NCBI GenBank assembly: GCA_024663395.1
Contig: JANFAH010000059.1
Span: 62,001-126,000, forward strand
DNA from: Pisolithus tinctorius
Taxonomy: Eukaryota; Basidiomycota; Agaricomycetes; Boletales; Pisolithaceae
Length of the DNA: 64,000 nt
Reading direction: 5' to 3'
Shown here: positions 35,871 through 47,567 of the stretch, one piece after another
Numbering within the stretch: position 1 is the first letter of the stretch
Layout of the letters: each line of letters starts with the position of its first letter
Program-made: the position numbers and the translations under genes
Notes under the pieces: generated by a model
The model's input: only the letters and a program-made list of their open reading frames with translations
What the model was told of the DNA's origin: nothing
Databases searched by the model: none

Positions 35871-38800
35871 ATGCTCGTCGTGGTTTTTCTATATAAGTTC
35901 CTTTTCTTCGCTTTCTTTCCCTTGCAGGTCAATTGACACGTATTTCCCGTATATACTAGTCATCAAAAGGTCGTCCTAGAAATCGATTTTTCTGGTTGTC
36001 TCTGGGTGTGTCTCTCCTCAAACTTTGACGCGCGGTAACTTACCACCACGGTGACAGGGCTACACAGAACTTACTTTAGTTCCAAATAACGCGAATCTAA
36101 AGACAATCCATCTTCACGCTAGACAATGTAGTACGTGGTTTCTTGGTCCCATACAACTCACCAGACTGACTGTTTCGCAAAACAGCAATTCATTTTGTCA
36201 CAGTTGCTTCTCATCAAGCCGATTTCGTGCATGGTGATCCGCTTGCCAATGTCAACATTTCGACTCCTCAAGACTGTCATACGTATCCGGAACTAAAGAG
36301 AAAGATCTATACGGCCCTTGCTGAGGGAGATGAAGGCGAGCTGTCTATCGCGATACCAAAAGAGGTTCCGTTGAGGCAAGTTGGCCAATCCGGTCATTCT
36401 ACCGCAAGTGGTATCTTGAGCGAAAGTGGGGAGTTCCTTCTGCTTTGTTTCGTCTAACTCAACAACCCCACAGCTGCTACGCCTGAGCCCCAGACACCAG
36501 GCCCCTCTTTCCAAGCCCCAACGGGACCGGAGTTTATGCCTATCGTTGTCCACATCGAATATAGTCTGAGGAATCCCATAGATGGTATCCAATTTGTCCT
36601 TCCTACAGATGCTTACCCATATGTGAGTATCGTTCGCATTCGTCATACGGAATTCCTTATAAGTTGCAGCGCGTTCCTCACGCGTTTACTACTCCTTCCT
36701 CCCCGGATGCGGCGAGATGTTGGGTGCCATGCATTGACAATCCATGGGAGAAATGCACATGGGAGTTCGAGTTCGTGGTTCCTCGGTACTTGGAAGAACC
36801 AGATCCGGTACAGCAGAGCGATGACGGTGATTTCGGTGAGCCGCACGGTTCTATCCCCACAGTTGTCGTGTGTACGGGAGATCTTGTGGAGCAGGTGTGC
36901 TGTCGTTCCCCCCCTCTCCTGCGGAGATACCATAACACTTTGACCCCTAGGTCTCCCATCCAAACAACTCGAATAAAACCATCTTTCTCTTCTCGCAGAC
37001 GGTTCTGACGTCGGTACAGCATGTTGCATTCGCTGCTGGCCCCTTCCACGTGTATCAAATTCCGTCTGAGACAACTATGGAAGAGCCAGCTGGCGCTGCA
37101 CAACCTGCAATGCATGCATTCTGTCTACCCGGACATGAGTCTATGTTGCACACGTCGGCATCCTTCCTTCGCTTGGCGATGAATTTCTATAGCACTGACT
37201 TCGGCTCATATCCATTCGGGTCTTACAAGATTGTCGCCGTAGATGACTTGCCTACTCAACGCTTCGATGCTGCAACGTTGTCGCTTGTTACTATCGATCT
37301 TTTGCATGGGGATGATGCCATCGAACAGGTCGTAGAAACACGCCAAGCTCTCAGCCATGCCCTTGCTTGTCAGTGGATGGGCATCAATATCTTGCCAAAG
37401 ACGTGGTCGGACACCTGGCTCGTCAATGGCTTAGCTTTGTATATCACAAGCCTTTTCATTCGAAAGCTCCTGGGGAACAACGAGTACCGTTACAGGCTTA
37501 AACGAGACATGCAGCGCGTTGTAGAGTGGGACAGTGGCTCGATGCCGCCAATCTGCCAACCACAACACTTGGATCCGCCAGACTCAGCTACTTTACCGTT
37601 CGTTAATCTGAAGGCTCCGCTTGTCCTTCACATACTCGATCGGCGGCTTGGAAAATCGGGGACTTCACTTGGCCTCTCGCGAGTCTTGCCCAAGATTTTC
37701 TTATCTGCTATCAGTGGAGAGCTTCCAAACAATGCTCTGTCCACGCATTCCTTTCTCAGGACCTGTAGAAAGGTGAGCGGTGCTGATCTACGCACCTTCG
37801 CAGAACAGTGGATATATGGAAGTGGATGCCCCGCCTTTGGTTTCACAGCAACGTTCAATAGGAAGAAGATGGCAGTTGAGATTACAATGCGCCAGGATGC
37901 TCCTGCTTATCGTGCGCACGAGCATAATGCAGTGTCCAAAACGTTGTTGAAGCCTGTGCCCTTCTTTGAGGTGCGTTTGAGGTCCTTCAGGTCCCTTGAC
38001 CCTAGATTAACAAGGTGACCGAAGGGTCAAATGACTGTACGAATTCACGAAGCTGATGGAACTCCTTACGAACACGTTCTTGATATCCGTTCTACCTTCA
38101 AGCGCTATGAGGTGCCCTTTAACACGAAATACAAGCGTATCCGCCGGAACACCAAACGGTATCTTGCTCGACAGCAAGCTGCGCAGGCGGCGGCTGAGGG
38201 CGATGCTGAGGCTGCTGAAGCAATGGGTCTCATAGATATGGGCTTCGGACTTGAGATTTGGGAGAATGAGAAAGAACGGGAGAATTGGAAGGTTGCAGAT
38301 TGGACGGAGGAGGATGAGCAAGTGATGTCTGGAGCCACATATGAATGGATTCGCATGGATGCCGATTTTGAGTGGATTGCGGCTATCGCCTTCGAACAAC
38401 CAGACTTCATGTGGGTGTCGCAATTGCAACGCGACAGGGATGTCGTTGCGCAGCTCGAGGTATGTCCCAACCAGTGTGGCAGCATGAAATGTACTCAATC
38501 CTCTTAGGCTGTCCACGCACTGTCGAGGCAACCTACGGCCATCGTATCCAGTACATTTACCAAGACAGTGTTGGTCACCAACTATTACTATCGGATTCGG
38601 TGTGAAGCAGCCCTGGCATTAGTGCATGTAAGTCAGAGGAATCAACTGAGGGAAATTTAGTACTGAAGTTAGCTAGTGTGCCATCCGGACGCTTAATTTC
38701 CTAGGCTTGTTTCATCTGTTTAAGCTCTTCCTACGATATTGCTACGACCCTGAGGATCCAGCTCAGGACCTCTTTGCACATACGTATGTCCCCAAGCCAA

Positions 38801-41800
38801 ACGACTTCTCTGATCTTTCGGAGTACTCTGTCCGTAAGGTTAGTTAATAATGTCTAGTGCCCATACATTGACGATCACTAACAACACTGTGCAGAGCCTT
38901 GTCCAGGCTATATCTAAGGTCCGCTTCGAGAATGGAAAGACGCCCTCCGTGGTTCGGCAGTTCCTTATCGACCAACTGAGGTACAATGACAATACTGCAA
39001 ACCCTGTAGGTAGTCGAGCCCTCCAAACAAGCTGCTTACTTACACGGAACCCCAGTATTCCGACACTTTCTACATCTGCACCCTTATATCATGTGCAGCA
39101 TGCGCTTTGGTATCGACTGCTCCGCCTGAACGTGGTGAACTTCTCCGAGAAGAAGTGCGATCCGAGCAGACTGCCGAGGATGTTAACCTGTTAAAACAGG
39201 CCGTTGAAGAGGTGAATAGGTATAAGAGCATGGATAGGCTTATCCCTTCACCTCACAATGTGGTATCAATAGCAGTGTTGGAGGTAAGTAGGCATCCGAA
39301 TATAAATGACGTTTTCTGACAGCGCTCAGTTTTACTTGCTGATGACAACGGCCAATCTTGTTCCTCACGACCTCCGTGTGTTCTTCCCTCTCACTCGGTA
39401 TGTTTGTTCTGGTGGCCGATTGACACTCCTGCTTATCGTCATCAGAGAAGGAAATTACACGCAAGTCCGGATCGCCGCATTTGATGGGTTATTCATGTCG
39501 AAGCAGTGGTACACTCCCGCTATTATGCGATATATTTTGGCCGTCATGGCTAATGACCCCTGCCGAGTCATGAGGCGCTATGTGGCTCGATGCGTGTGCC
39601 AGAGCTTGGCCCTTCTGGTGACCATGGGCGAGATGAAAAACGCAATGAAGGATTCAGAGTCTTTACTCATCGAAGAGGATGGGTCCGTTCAAGAGAAAGC
39701 GAAAGAGAACAAGAAGAGCGATGTGGACTTGATGATCAAAGTCCTTCGTAAAGACCGAGAAATTGGCAAGAATGAGGTTTTGCGGGAGTTCTTAATGCCC
39801 ATTGCACTGTGAGTGTGGCCCCCTCCTTAGCCCAAGCTGCATGTTTACCCTGCCCAGGGCTCCTAATGTTGACCATGAAGTTCGATGGGGTATAATCAAG
39901 CTCGCTGATATCGTTCTGCGGGGTGTCGAGGAAGCTCCGCCGAAAGTGACTATTCACTTACCTCCGACACCCATTGCGGAGCAACCACCGCCAATCAAGC
40001 TCCCTCCCAAAGTGGCAGCGCGGCCAGTCAAAACCAGCGGTCCGCCTACGCGAAGCCCACTCGTCCCCGCGCCTGCGCCTCCCAAACTGAAGATTGCGCC
40101 TAGCGGGTCACAAGTCCGTGCTTCTTCCTCGACTGCTCCTGTCGCCCCCCCACCGCATGTTCCCCGAACTGTGCCTCCACCGGCCACGAAGATCAAGCCA
40201 AAGCTGAAAGCCCGGCAGCCAATGGCAAACGGCGTCAAAGCTCCTCAAGTTCCCAAGGCGCAATCCGGCGGAATGAGTCTAAACGACTTACGTGCTTGTC
40301 GCAATGCACTGAAGAAACTGAGATTGCACAAAAATGCGGCAATCTTCTTACAGCCAGTGGACCCCGTCCGAGACCATGCACCAAAGTTGGTGTCATAGCT
40401 CCCTTCCCCGTGTGAAACTTAACTTTTTCTTAGCTACTACGAGGTTATCAAGAATCCTATGGACTTGAGTACGATAGGCGCTAAACTGGAAGAGGGGATG
40501 TACAAGGATCGCTTTGCGCTCGAAGCAGATTTCCGTCTCATGGTTTCGAATGCGAAACAGTACAGTCCGCACGGCACGTTTGCACATACGGAAGCCATTA
40601 ACTTCGAAATCTTCTTCGAAAAGCGTAAGTATTTTCTGGTTCGCGTTGCGTTTGCCACTGAGCTGTTGTTAGTGTGGAATCGCATCAATAAGACTCTTGA
40701 AGTCGCGGGCAAGACCTCCGAGTCACGATCCGCAGTCCCGCAAACCGATACGGCCAAACAGTCTTCATCGAAGTCCACTGTGGAGGTACCAACTACAACT
40801 CCTACTGCTCCCGCACCGCAACAAAGACGAATTGTCAAGTTAAAGGTCGGCGGTACTCAGGCTAAAGCTGCCGAGAAGGCTCAGGAAAAACCCAAAGCCC
40901 CTGTCGTGGCCAAAGTGCGCAAACCTATCCTACCAGACGAGGCACCACCGCCTTACGTCGACGACGGGTCCCACGATCTTCTTCAAGAGGTTATTGCAAT
41001 TGAACGAGAGAGAAACGAGGAAAAACGACATCGCAAACCCAAGGAAGTCGTTCGAGATGTCTCTCCCAGCAGAGCTTCTGGAAGTGGACCTCCTGGAAAG
41101 CGCAGGAAACATAATGTGGGCGGAGACGATGACATTCTGGCCCTTGCTACACCGCTTTCACGGAAGGATAAGGCCAACGCGCCGTGTGTGACATCGGGGA
41201 CGTCCACCCCAGCTCCAGAACTCTCCGTTACTCCAACATTGAAGATAATTCCTCCCGCAGCGAAATCCAAGAAGGAGAAGGCTCCTGAACCGGCAGAAAT
41301 CTCCACACCAGCGGCAGAGGCACCTCGTACATCAAACAAGGGTAAGGAAAAGGAGATTCATAATAACCAAGTCGCCCCCTCCAAGCCACGACCGACAACT
41401 GCTGCCATACCCCTCAACGAGAAGAAATGTCGGGATATCCTGAAGGCTATTTCCAGGCTTCCTGAATACCCTATCTTTGGGCAACCCGTAGACCCGGTGA
41501 GGGATGGGTGTCCTACGTACGTTTATAACATCTCTCTACTTGTATGGTCACCGAGTTTTTGTCCTCCAGGTACTTCGACGAGATCGCTCACCCGATGGAT
41601 TTCGGCACGATGGGTCAAAAGTTGACCGAAGGCAAATACGTTACCATGGAGGAGTTCGCCAAAGACGCGGAGCTGGTGTTCAGTAACTGCCGACAATTCA
41701 ATCCTCCTACCACATATCCCGTTAATTGCGCGGACGCTGTCGAAAAGGTGTTCAAGAGAGAATGGAGTAAAGCTTTCGAGAGGAAGCTCTCTTGGGCGGA

Positions 41801-42249
41801 GAAGCGAAGCCTACAAGGACTCGTGACATCCTTGGTCAAGGATGAAATGTATGCCCCCTGAAACTGTTACCCGTCCGGGTCTCTAACTTGGTTTTCTGAC
41901 TAGCTCGTTCGTGTTCCGGGATCCTGTGGATCCGGTTTTGCTGGGTATCCCGACGTACTTCCAAATCATCCCTAAGAAAGATGCGCGCGATCTGCGGACG
42001 ATTCGCCAGAAGCTAGACACCGACAAGTACGACACTATAGAAGCGTTTGAGGCCGACATGGACCTCATGATCCGGAATGCCATTACGTTCAATGGGACCG
42101 AGTCAGAGGTTGGGCGGATTGCAGTCATCGTCAAGGACAGGTATAAGGATATGTTGAGCAACATCAAATGCGGGGGTGGCACGAAGAGGCGGAAAGAGGC
42201 GGATGGAAAGGGAACGCCGCAACCGTCCAAGAAGGCCAAGCTCGGCTGA
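35871..42249 (+). CDS. TAF2: TFIID subunit TAF2 with three C-terminal bromodomains
   Basis: Multi-exon plus gene. The N-terminal half is TAF2: HQKVVLEIDFSG, GYTELTLVPNNANLKTIHLH, ADFVHGDPLANVNIS, the M1-aminopeptidase-like fold (ARCWVPCIDNPWEKCTWEFE, FYSTDFGSYPFGSYKIVAVD, RQALSHALACQWMGINILPK, DTWLVNGLALYITSLFIRKL). The zinc HEXXH is absent, as normal for TAF2. The helical-repeat part follows (QPDFMWVSQLQRDRDVVAQL, YVPKPNDFSDLSEYSVRKSL). After a Pro/Lys-rich linker (about 39950-40260) come three bromodomains: 40290-40690 (FLQPVDPVRD, YYEVIKNPMDLSTIGAKLEE), 41430-41800 (FGQPVDPVRD, EIAHPMDFGTMGQKLTEGKY, SNCRQFNPPTTYP) and 41900-42180 (DPVLLGIPTYFQII, RNAITFNGTE). The acetyl-lysine Asn is present in the second and third, but the first reads KQYSPHG with Ser. 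The tail is basic (KRRKEADGKG), stop 42247-42249. The start is unsure: ATGs at 35858 and 35871 both need an awkward first intron. Confidence 0.93.
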
Positions 42250-42564
42250 TACATGAGTACTTGAGCACCTCCCTGCTTGGAGTCTTTGACTGCTGAACGA
42301 ACACCCGATCTGCTACTCTACGAGGTCCTTATAATTGCATTATATCTATCGTCGTTTATGCTTTGGTTATGCTGTGTATCTGCTTTTGTATCGCATGCAA
42401 CAATGTCATGCATTGGTTCAACGAGGAGAGTAGTCTGTCGCAGAGATCGACAGTTTACTACGTGATCGGAAGTCCGCGTGTACCGAGCGCAATATAACAC
42501 CTGCTGCTTCAACGACGTGCAATCACTTGCAAATTGCCCCACTGTTCAAAGCTTATCATACACG

Positions 42565-43344
42565 ATGGCCCAGGAGGAGCAAAGGACCCCCGAAGATGCG
42601 ATTGATCCCATATGGACATCCAGCCGTACAGCGCGTCAGATCTATGCTTTAGGAGAAGTAGAGAAAGTGGGTAGGCATGCCGCTCCCTCGTCTTGGGGCC
42701 CTTTCATCGGCATTCCCTGTGTGTAGGACATCACCCAACTGCTGTCGCTAGCAGCGTCCTCGGTGTCACTGCTCGCCCTTCCACAGACGGATGAACCAGG
42801 AGACGAATTACCTCAAGGCGAAGAACGCTCTGAGGAGTTCGTAGCCAAAGTGAGCGAGTATTTTCAGCGCCTGGATGTGAGTATACCAGTCGCTTTCGCT
42901 TCCGCTCTTTTATGACGCATTGGCGCTCCTTACCGACATTAATGTTGCCAATCGTACGCGTCCCCTTTATGACATACGAAGGCCATTCAAGTTGCCATTC
43001 GCTCCTCTCTCGCTCACATCCGTCAATCCCGTATAGCACCATCTGCGATCAATGCGCCGCCTCCCAACTTCATCCCGCCCTCCCTCGGTGTAAGCATACC
43101 GACACCGAGCGCAGGCACTGGCACTGGCAGTTTGAATAGGGGAAGCGAAGGCGCGACCGAGGTCAGCAGGGGCCTGCAAGAAGAGAGGGTAGACCGCGAC
43201 GCATGGGTTAGTATTCTAAATGCCCTGAATAAACTCAAGGCCGCTCGCGAACAAGAACAAGAATCCGGAAATGCAGGACAGTCATCTACAGCCACAAGTC
43301 GGGTTCGGGATCAAATTCGGGCAAGCATGGATACTACAGGGTGA
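42565..43344 (+). CDS. MED11: Mediator complex subunit 11 (Med11)
   Basis: Head-module subunit of Mediator, which bridges activators and RNA polymerase II. ATG at 42565. Three exons: MAQEEQRTPEDAIDPIWTSS ... ARQIYALGEVEK, then DITQLLSLAASSVSLLAL ... EEFVAKVSEYFQRLD, then AIQVAIRSSLAHIRQSRIAP and a Pro/Gly/Ser-rich C-terminus with a last helix (VSILNALNKLKAAREQEQES), stop at 43342-43344. The pattern I..LGEVEKDI..LL..A...L, then F...V..YF..L..IQ..IR..I.H.R, is the Med11 core. At about 205 residues it is longer than animal Med11 (near 120), the extra part being the disordered C-terminus. It follows TAF2 on the same strand at 315 nt. Confidence 0.82.
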
Positions 43345-43553
43345 TGGGGTTGGATGTGGGGAGAGGGTCGCTACACTACGTCTCTACTGGCTACCGCTCA
43401 AACGAAGGGAATTAACTGTGCACACGTTGGAGGCAGAGGGTTCCGGTGATGTGAGCAGCAAGCGATTAGTGTCTGCCGAAATGAGGGGTCAAAACGTCGT
43501 GCATACGCTGTGATAAAGGTGGAGGATGCCACGGGAGGATGCGCTTTACTGAC

Positions 43554-45002
43554 TTACGCGTTCGCTTCCTTTAGTGCTTCCTCGGCTTTGACCAACTCTT
43601 CATCGTTCTCGAACTCGGGCTTATTCTTGACAGAAGCCTGTTCCATCACAACAAGTATAATCGAATTGATTTGCCATGACCGTCAGAGGGCGACGGTAGA
43701 AGGGTGAAGGATTTCGAGGGTGCATGACACAAGGTGTGAATATCAGTCACAACGAAGACGGAGAAGCGAGGGGGGACGTACAACGAGCGACGTGAGTTCT
43801 TGGACAGTCTTGTCTAGCCTATCACGCGTATCATTGACCATTCTTTGTGACTCTTCTGCTATCCGTCTCTATAGAACAAATGAAGTTCCAAAACAGAAAA
43901 CACAGCTCATTAGTATTCATCGTTTCACTTGTGCGCGTCAACCACACCCAAGGGTCGAACCGTACGTTCAGTCCGCACGTTCCCCCTTGGTTGGAATCTG
44001 TGGAATTCGAACCACGATGACGAAAGATTAAATGCTACCGTCATATAGCGTATAGGAAGCAGGCTAACAAAAATAGGATTCATCCCTTTCCGCGCGGTGG
44101 CGTATGAACACGCATGCCGTGGAGGTTAGAAGGGAGAAAAGAGAAAGGAAAAGGAAGTGACGAGAAGACTCGTTGACTCGAATGATCAGTGCTAGCGTCG
44201 CAGCTGTCTCATATCAATTTCCGCTGGTCTGGTGCAGTATGCCAGTTGGCACGCAAGGGTAAAACAGGGCGTGCCGTCTAAGAGGTTGGCATTGAAACCA
44301 CAGGGGCTGCCCCCGATCCGCAGCCACATGAAACACAGCAAAAGGGACCAGAACTCTCCATCCACACAGCAAAAAAAAGGGGTCCAGGGGAACATGGGAA
44401 CGGGGTCCGATTTTTTTAAAGCAGTAAAGAAAAGGGAATCGCTCACAGCGTGTTTGAGTTCCCATTCATCTGCGTTCTCCTCGGCAAGTTTGCTCAGCTT
44501 TTGCCCCTGAGCATGCGCTTCGTCGCGATACAAGATGTGTTCTTTCAGAAGCCTAAACGCGTGTCCGTGTGTGTGTGGTTCCGATATTGCGGTTATGTGC
44601 CATGTATCATGCAGGTCAGTAAAAATGCCAATTCACGGAAATCGTAAACGTAAAATGAGATGAAAGCTTCTGTCACGGTAGTGATGGATCATGGAGACGG
44701 CATGATAATGATATGATGATGATGAGTGATGTCAGTCAGAAGCTCTACTACGATTCATATATCCTCTGGTCCCGAAGCAGCGGGCCATCGGGTCACGGAG
44801 AGATAGGCGGAAAGCGGAGAAGAGCTATACCTACAAGGCAAATGCAAGAACGAGAGAGAATATGAAGAAATGTGCGCAATACGTGCGGCAGGACGTTTGA
44901 TGGCAAATCGTACCGTTTAGCAGCAGCAACCTTGATCTTAAGCTGGCGGCGTACGGCCGCCTTCTCATCTGGGGTGCCGTTCAGCGTCGGTGCTGGAGGC
45001 AT
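43554..45002 (-). CDS. Tubulin-binding cofactor A
   Basis: Small helical chaperone that holds beta-tubulin during folding. Four exons, 44914-45002, 44447-44552, 43782-43868 and 43554-43637, total 366 nt, 122 codons with the stop. The ATG at 45000-45002 gives MPPAPTLNGTPDEKAAVRRQ, then LKIKVAAAKRLLKEHILYRD, EAHAQGQKLSKLAEENADEW, ELKHARRIAEESQRMVNDTR, DRLDKTVQELTSLV and ASVKNKPEFENDEELVKAEE, ending ALKEANA. The three-helix bundle, the LKIKxxxxxRLxKE motif, W-[DE]-[IL]-K and the NPEF-like element fit TBCA (yeast Rbl2). About 20 residues precede the usual start. The introns are 361, 578 and about 144 nt, the first two very long for this window. Confidence 0.94.
43869..44446 (-). other. Unusually long second intron of the cofactor A gene
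   Basis: Starts GTGAGC at 44446 and ends CTATAG at 43869, 578 nt, about ten times the usual intron here. The first intron (44553-44913, 361 nt) is also long. Neither contains a recognisable coding exon. An ATGATGATG microsatellite lies at about 44715-44726 in the first. Confidence 0.8.
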
Positions 45003-45389
45003 CGTCGACGTTGGTCGGATGTATGGGTGAGACTGAGAAGTCGACACTCGTCCGATCTAGTCAGGTTAGTTATCGATCTTCAATCGATAATACGTCAACA
45101 TGACCAACAATCGGATGCGGAAATCACACCCATTTTCCAGAGATTCGTGCGAGGTCGTTCAAATTTGATACAGTAGGTACAAGACAAGCACTACATACAT
45201 CGCAGGTGCAAGGAATCGTGTACATGTCATCTGAACCAATAGACAGCTACACTACCTACGAAAGAACAGACCAGACGCATTCAGAACAGAGCAATAAAGA
45301 AAGCGAGACCAGGTAGGACAGTAGAGTAATGACGCGGATTCGATATTCAGCGAGATCAACACAAACAGACTTGTGTGCGGCAGTAACAG

Positions 45390-45593
45390 ATGTCGTGGGC
45401 AAAAGACGAAGAGAACGCAGCTCAACAGTGGCTTCCAGTTCCTGCAAGCAGGAACAGACCAGAACCACAGGTTCCACCAACCCGTGCCCCCTCGCCCACA
45501 GAAGCCAAACCCAGGTGCTCAAGCAGCCACTCAACAAACGTTCGACTGGCGAAACGTCGTCAAGGGAGCGAGCTCACTGAAGACGGCCATGGT
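45390..45593 (+). other. Possible unassigned exon
   Basis: One plus frame reads FQFLQAGTDQNHRFHQPVPP, then a Pro/Gln stretch, then TFDWRNVVKGASSLKTAM followed by GTATGG, a possible donor. The composition looks coding, but neither an upstream start in frame nor a downstream exon could be joined. It may be a relic or a chance frame. The rest of 45050-46560 holds the cofactor A promoter on the left and the 3' untranslated region of the first bHLH gene on the right. Confidence 0.25.
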
Positions 45594-46567
45594 ATGGGAA
45601 ACAAAGGAAGGGATATACCTCACTATCGAGTGGTCTACGATTCACCTAACCATGCCCTTGACTCGTGAATAGCACACAGAATACACCCACCCAATGAGTG
45701 CAATAAAGGAAAGACAGTCTGGATGTCTCCGTCGCTGAAATAATCGAAGGTGATGGAGGGTAAGAGAGCGGTGCGTGTCGTGAAGCGAGCGCAGATGAGG
45801 CGCTCAGTTCGTGACGGAGACGTGAGAGCAATCGCGGGCAGTCCTCGAGATGTACATATGACACCAAGCCATAGTGGTGCGGAAGACGTCGGAGGTTGTC
45901 GGACGTGGGGATGAATGCCAGTGTATCGGCACGCACGAGGGACGTAACCACAGCGAAGTGGTCGTCGCCTATAAGCGCGTAGTGGAGGTATGCAGAACGG
46001 GAGGAGATCGACGAAGCGACAACTGAGATTTTTTTAAAAAAAACAAGAAGTGCACGCGGACGCATCGAAACGCGCACGCCACTCGCGTGGGGGCGCAGGC
46101 AACGTTTCTCGTAGTTCGCGGTCTTGTGTCTGTGACGTGTCGAATCATCCTACAACCGGCTCTGTGGGTTCCGAGTCTTCATCCTCTGAATGACACCTCC
46201 GGCTCAAGCGTACGTGACCCGCCAACAGGCCGACCACAGGCCAACCTGTGACGAAGGAACACGTCATGAGCGATAGGCGCGGCCAAAGGACCGTCTCCGA
46301 ACCTAAAGTTGGATGGTGGCGCGTGTCGCGGACAGCTGAGGAACACCGGGGCTGCTGCGATCGTAAAAAAAAATGCAAGGAAATAAAAAAAAAATGCGAT
46401 GCAGAAAGTCCATTGTGATAAAATGCGACCCGCTTCCAGGCAGGTATTCCAGTGTACAATGCTGTCATCCGTGTGCAATAATATAGTGCATGAAGAATAA
46501 GTAAACCGACGGCGAGGAGGGCAGTCTCCAGATTTTCTTCCAGCAATGGCCAATGTCAAGCGAACAA

Positions 46568-47567
46568 TCAGAAATTCGACTGTGATTGTTGCGACACGGC
46601 GGCGGCGGCAGCAGCAGCAGCAGCAGCGTGTCTCTGCTCAGCTGTGCCGAGCATCAGCGCCTCGTTGACACTGATATACTATTATTTAGTAGCCGATCGT
46701 GACAGTTGACGACAAGGGTACTTACGTGCGAAGCCGCTGTACTTCGTTCTCTGCTTGCTGGAGTCTTGCCTGGAGTTGCTGGGCAGTCATCTCGAGATAC
46801 TTGACATGGGTGGTAGCGCGGTCAAGGAGGGACACCTTGCTTGACTTCTGATTCGAGACCGGAAGGGCATCCTTGAGTCTGCGGTAACCGTCCCGGAGTT
46901 CATCGCGACGCCTCTGCTCCGACTCGATGCGCTGCTTGCGAATGGTCTCGCGGCGGGCATCGGTGGAACCGGAGTTGTTGGTGGCGGGCTGGAAATCCTC
47001 GTCTTCGTCGTCAGAGTCCTCATTGCGAGATTTTCTGCGAGCAGACTTGGCTGCCGAGCGAGTGGGAGGAGCGGCGATGGGGTTGAAGCGATGAGAGCGG
47101 GGAACGGTTGCGAAGGGCACGCTGTGAACTGAGGCGGGGGAGTGAGTTCCACTGCCACGGCTGCGCCTGCCTGAGGTGAGGCTATCCGAGGACAATTCAG
47201 CAGCACTCATATTGTAGACAGCAGGGGGCGAGATGCCGCTGTTGTCCGCAGGCGTGTATGACCGGCCCGGAGAGGCGGTGGTGTAGGCAGCAGACGAGTA
47301 GGAGTACTCTCCGATCGTGTTAGCCAAGTTCAGCGAGTCAAAGTCGAGACGGGGGGAGGAGGAAGATGGACCCGGCACTGTCACGTGATGGTGAGCTAAA
47401 TATAACCTGATGGTAGATCCTGATTGATGAGACTCACATGCCATGGTGGAGACGCCATACGGGGACTGAGGATATTGGAGGTAGGGTTCGAGGTTGAGGG
47501 AGTCGTAGGCGAAGGGGCCGTCAATGAAGTTGGGGCTGCGGGGGTGCTCGAGCAAAGTGGAGTCCAT
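46568..47567 (-). CDS. bHLH-zipper transcription factor, copy 1
   Basis: Nuclear DNA-binding protein. ATG at 47565-47567 (MDSTLLEHPRSPNFIDGPFA); a longer frame upstream lacks an ATG. An intron near 47398-47457 (GTGAGT...GACAG) lies in the Ser/Tyr-rich N-terminus. After an acidic stretch (NEDSDDEDEDFQPA) come the basic region KQRIESEQRRRDELRDGYRR, helix-loop-helix LKDALPVSNQKSSKVSLLDR and helix 2 ATTHVKYLEMTAQQLQARLQ, running into a leucine zipper (AENEVQRLR). The last intron (GTAAGT...ATCAG) joins TVNEALMLGTAEQRH, ten alanines, then VSQQSQSNF and a TGA at 46568-46570. The DNA-contacting Glu and Arg residues are kept; the common His of the basic region is Arg. Paralogous to the gene at 54.8-56.0 kb. 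Targets unknown. Confidence 0.88.
46597..46627. repeat. GGC/AGC trinucleotide tract coding for polyalanine
   Basis: Four GGC and six AGC units on the plus strand; on the coding minus strand, six GCT and four GCC codons make ten alanines in the bHLH copy 1 C-terminus. Such tracts vary in length by slippage. Confidence 0.85.

Noticed and set aside
37628..37858. Minus-strand frames opposite TAF2
   Set aside because: They lie wholly inside confirmed TAF2 exons with strong family motifs on the plus strand.
43940..44010. tRNA-like B box (GGTTCGAATTCC on the minus strand) inside the long cofactor A intron
   Set aside because: The T loop would have eight bases, no A box is found at the right distance, and no acceptor stem pairs with the 3' side.
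45646..46077. 143-codon minus-strand frame (SAYLHYALIGDDHFAVVTSL)
   Set aside because: No ATG at a sensible place, no joining exons, and competing plus-strand frames look equally likely; kept out as unsupported.
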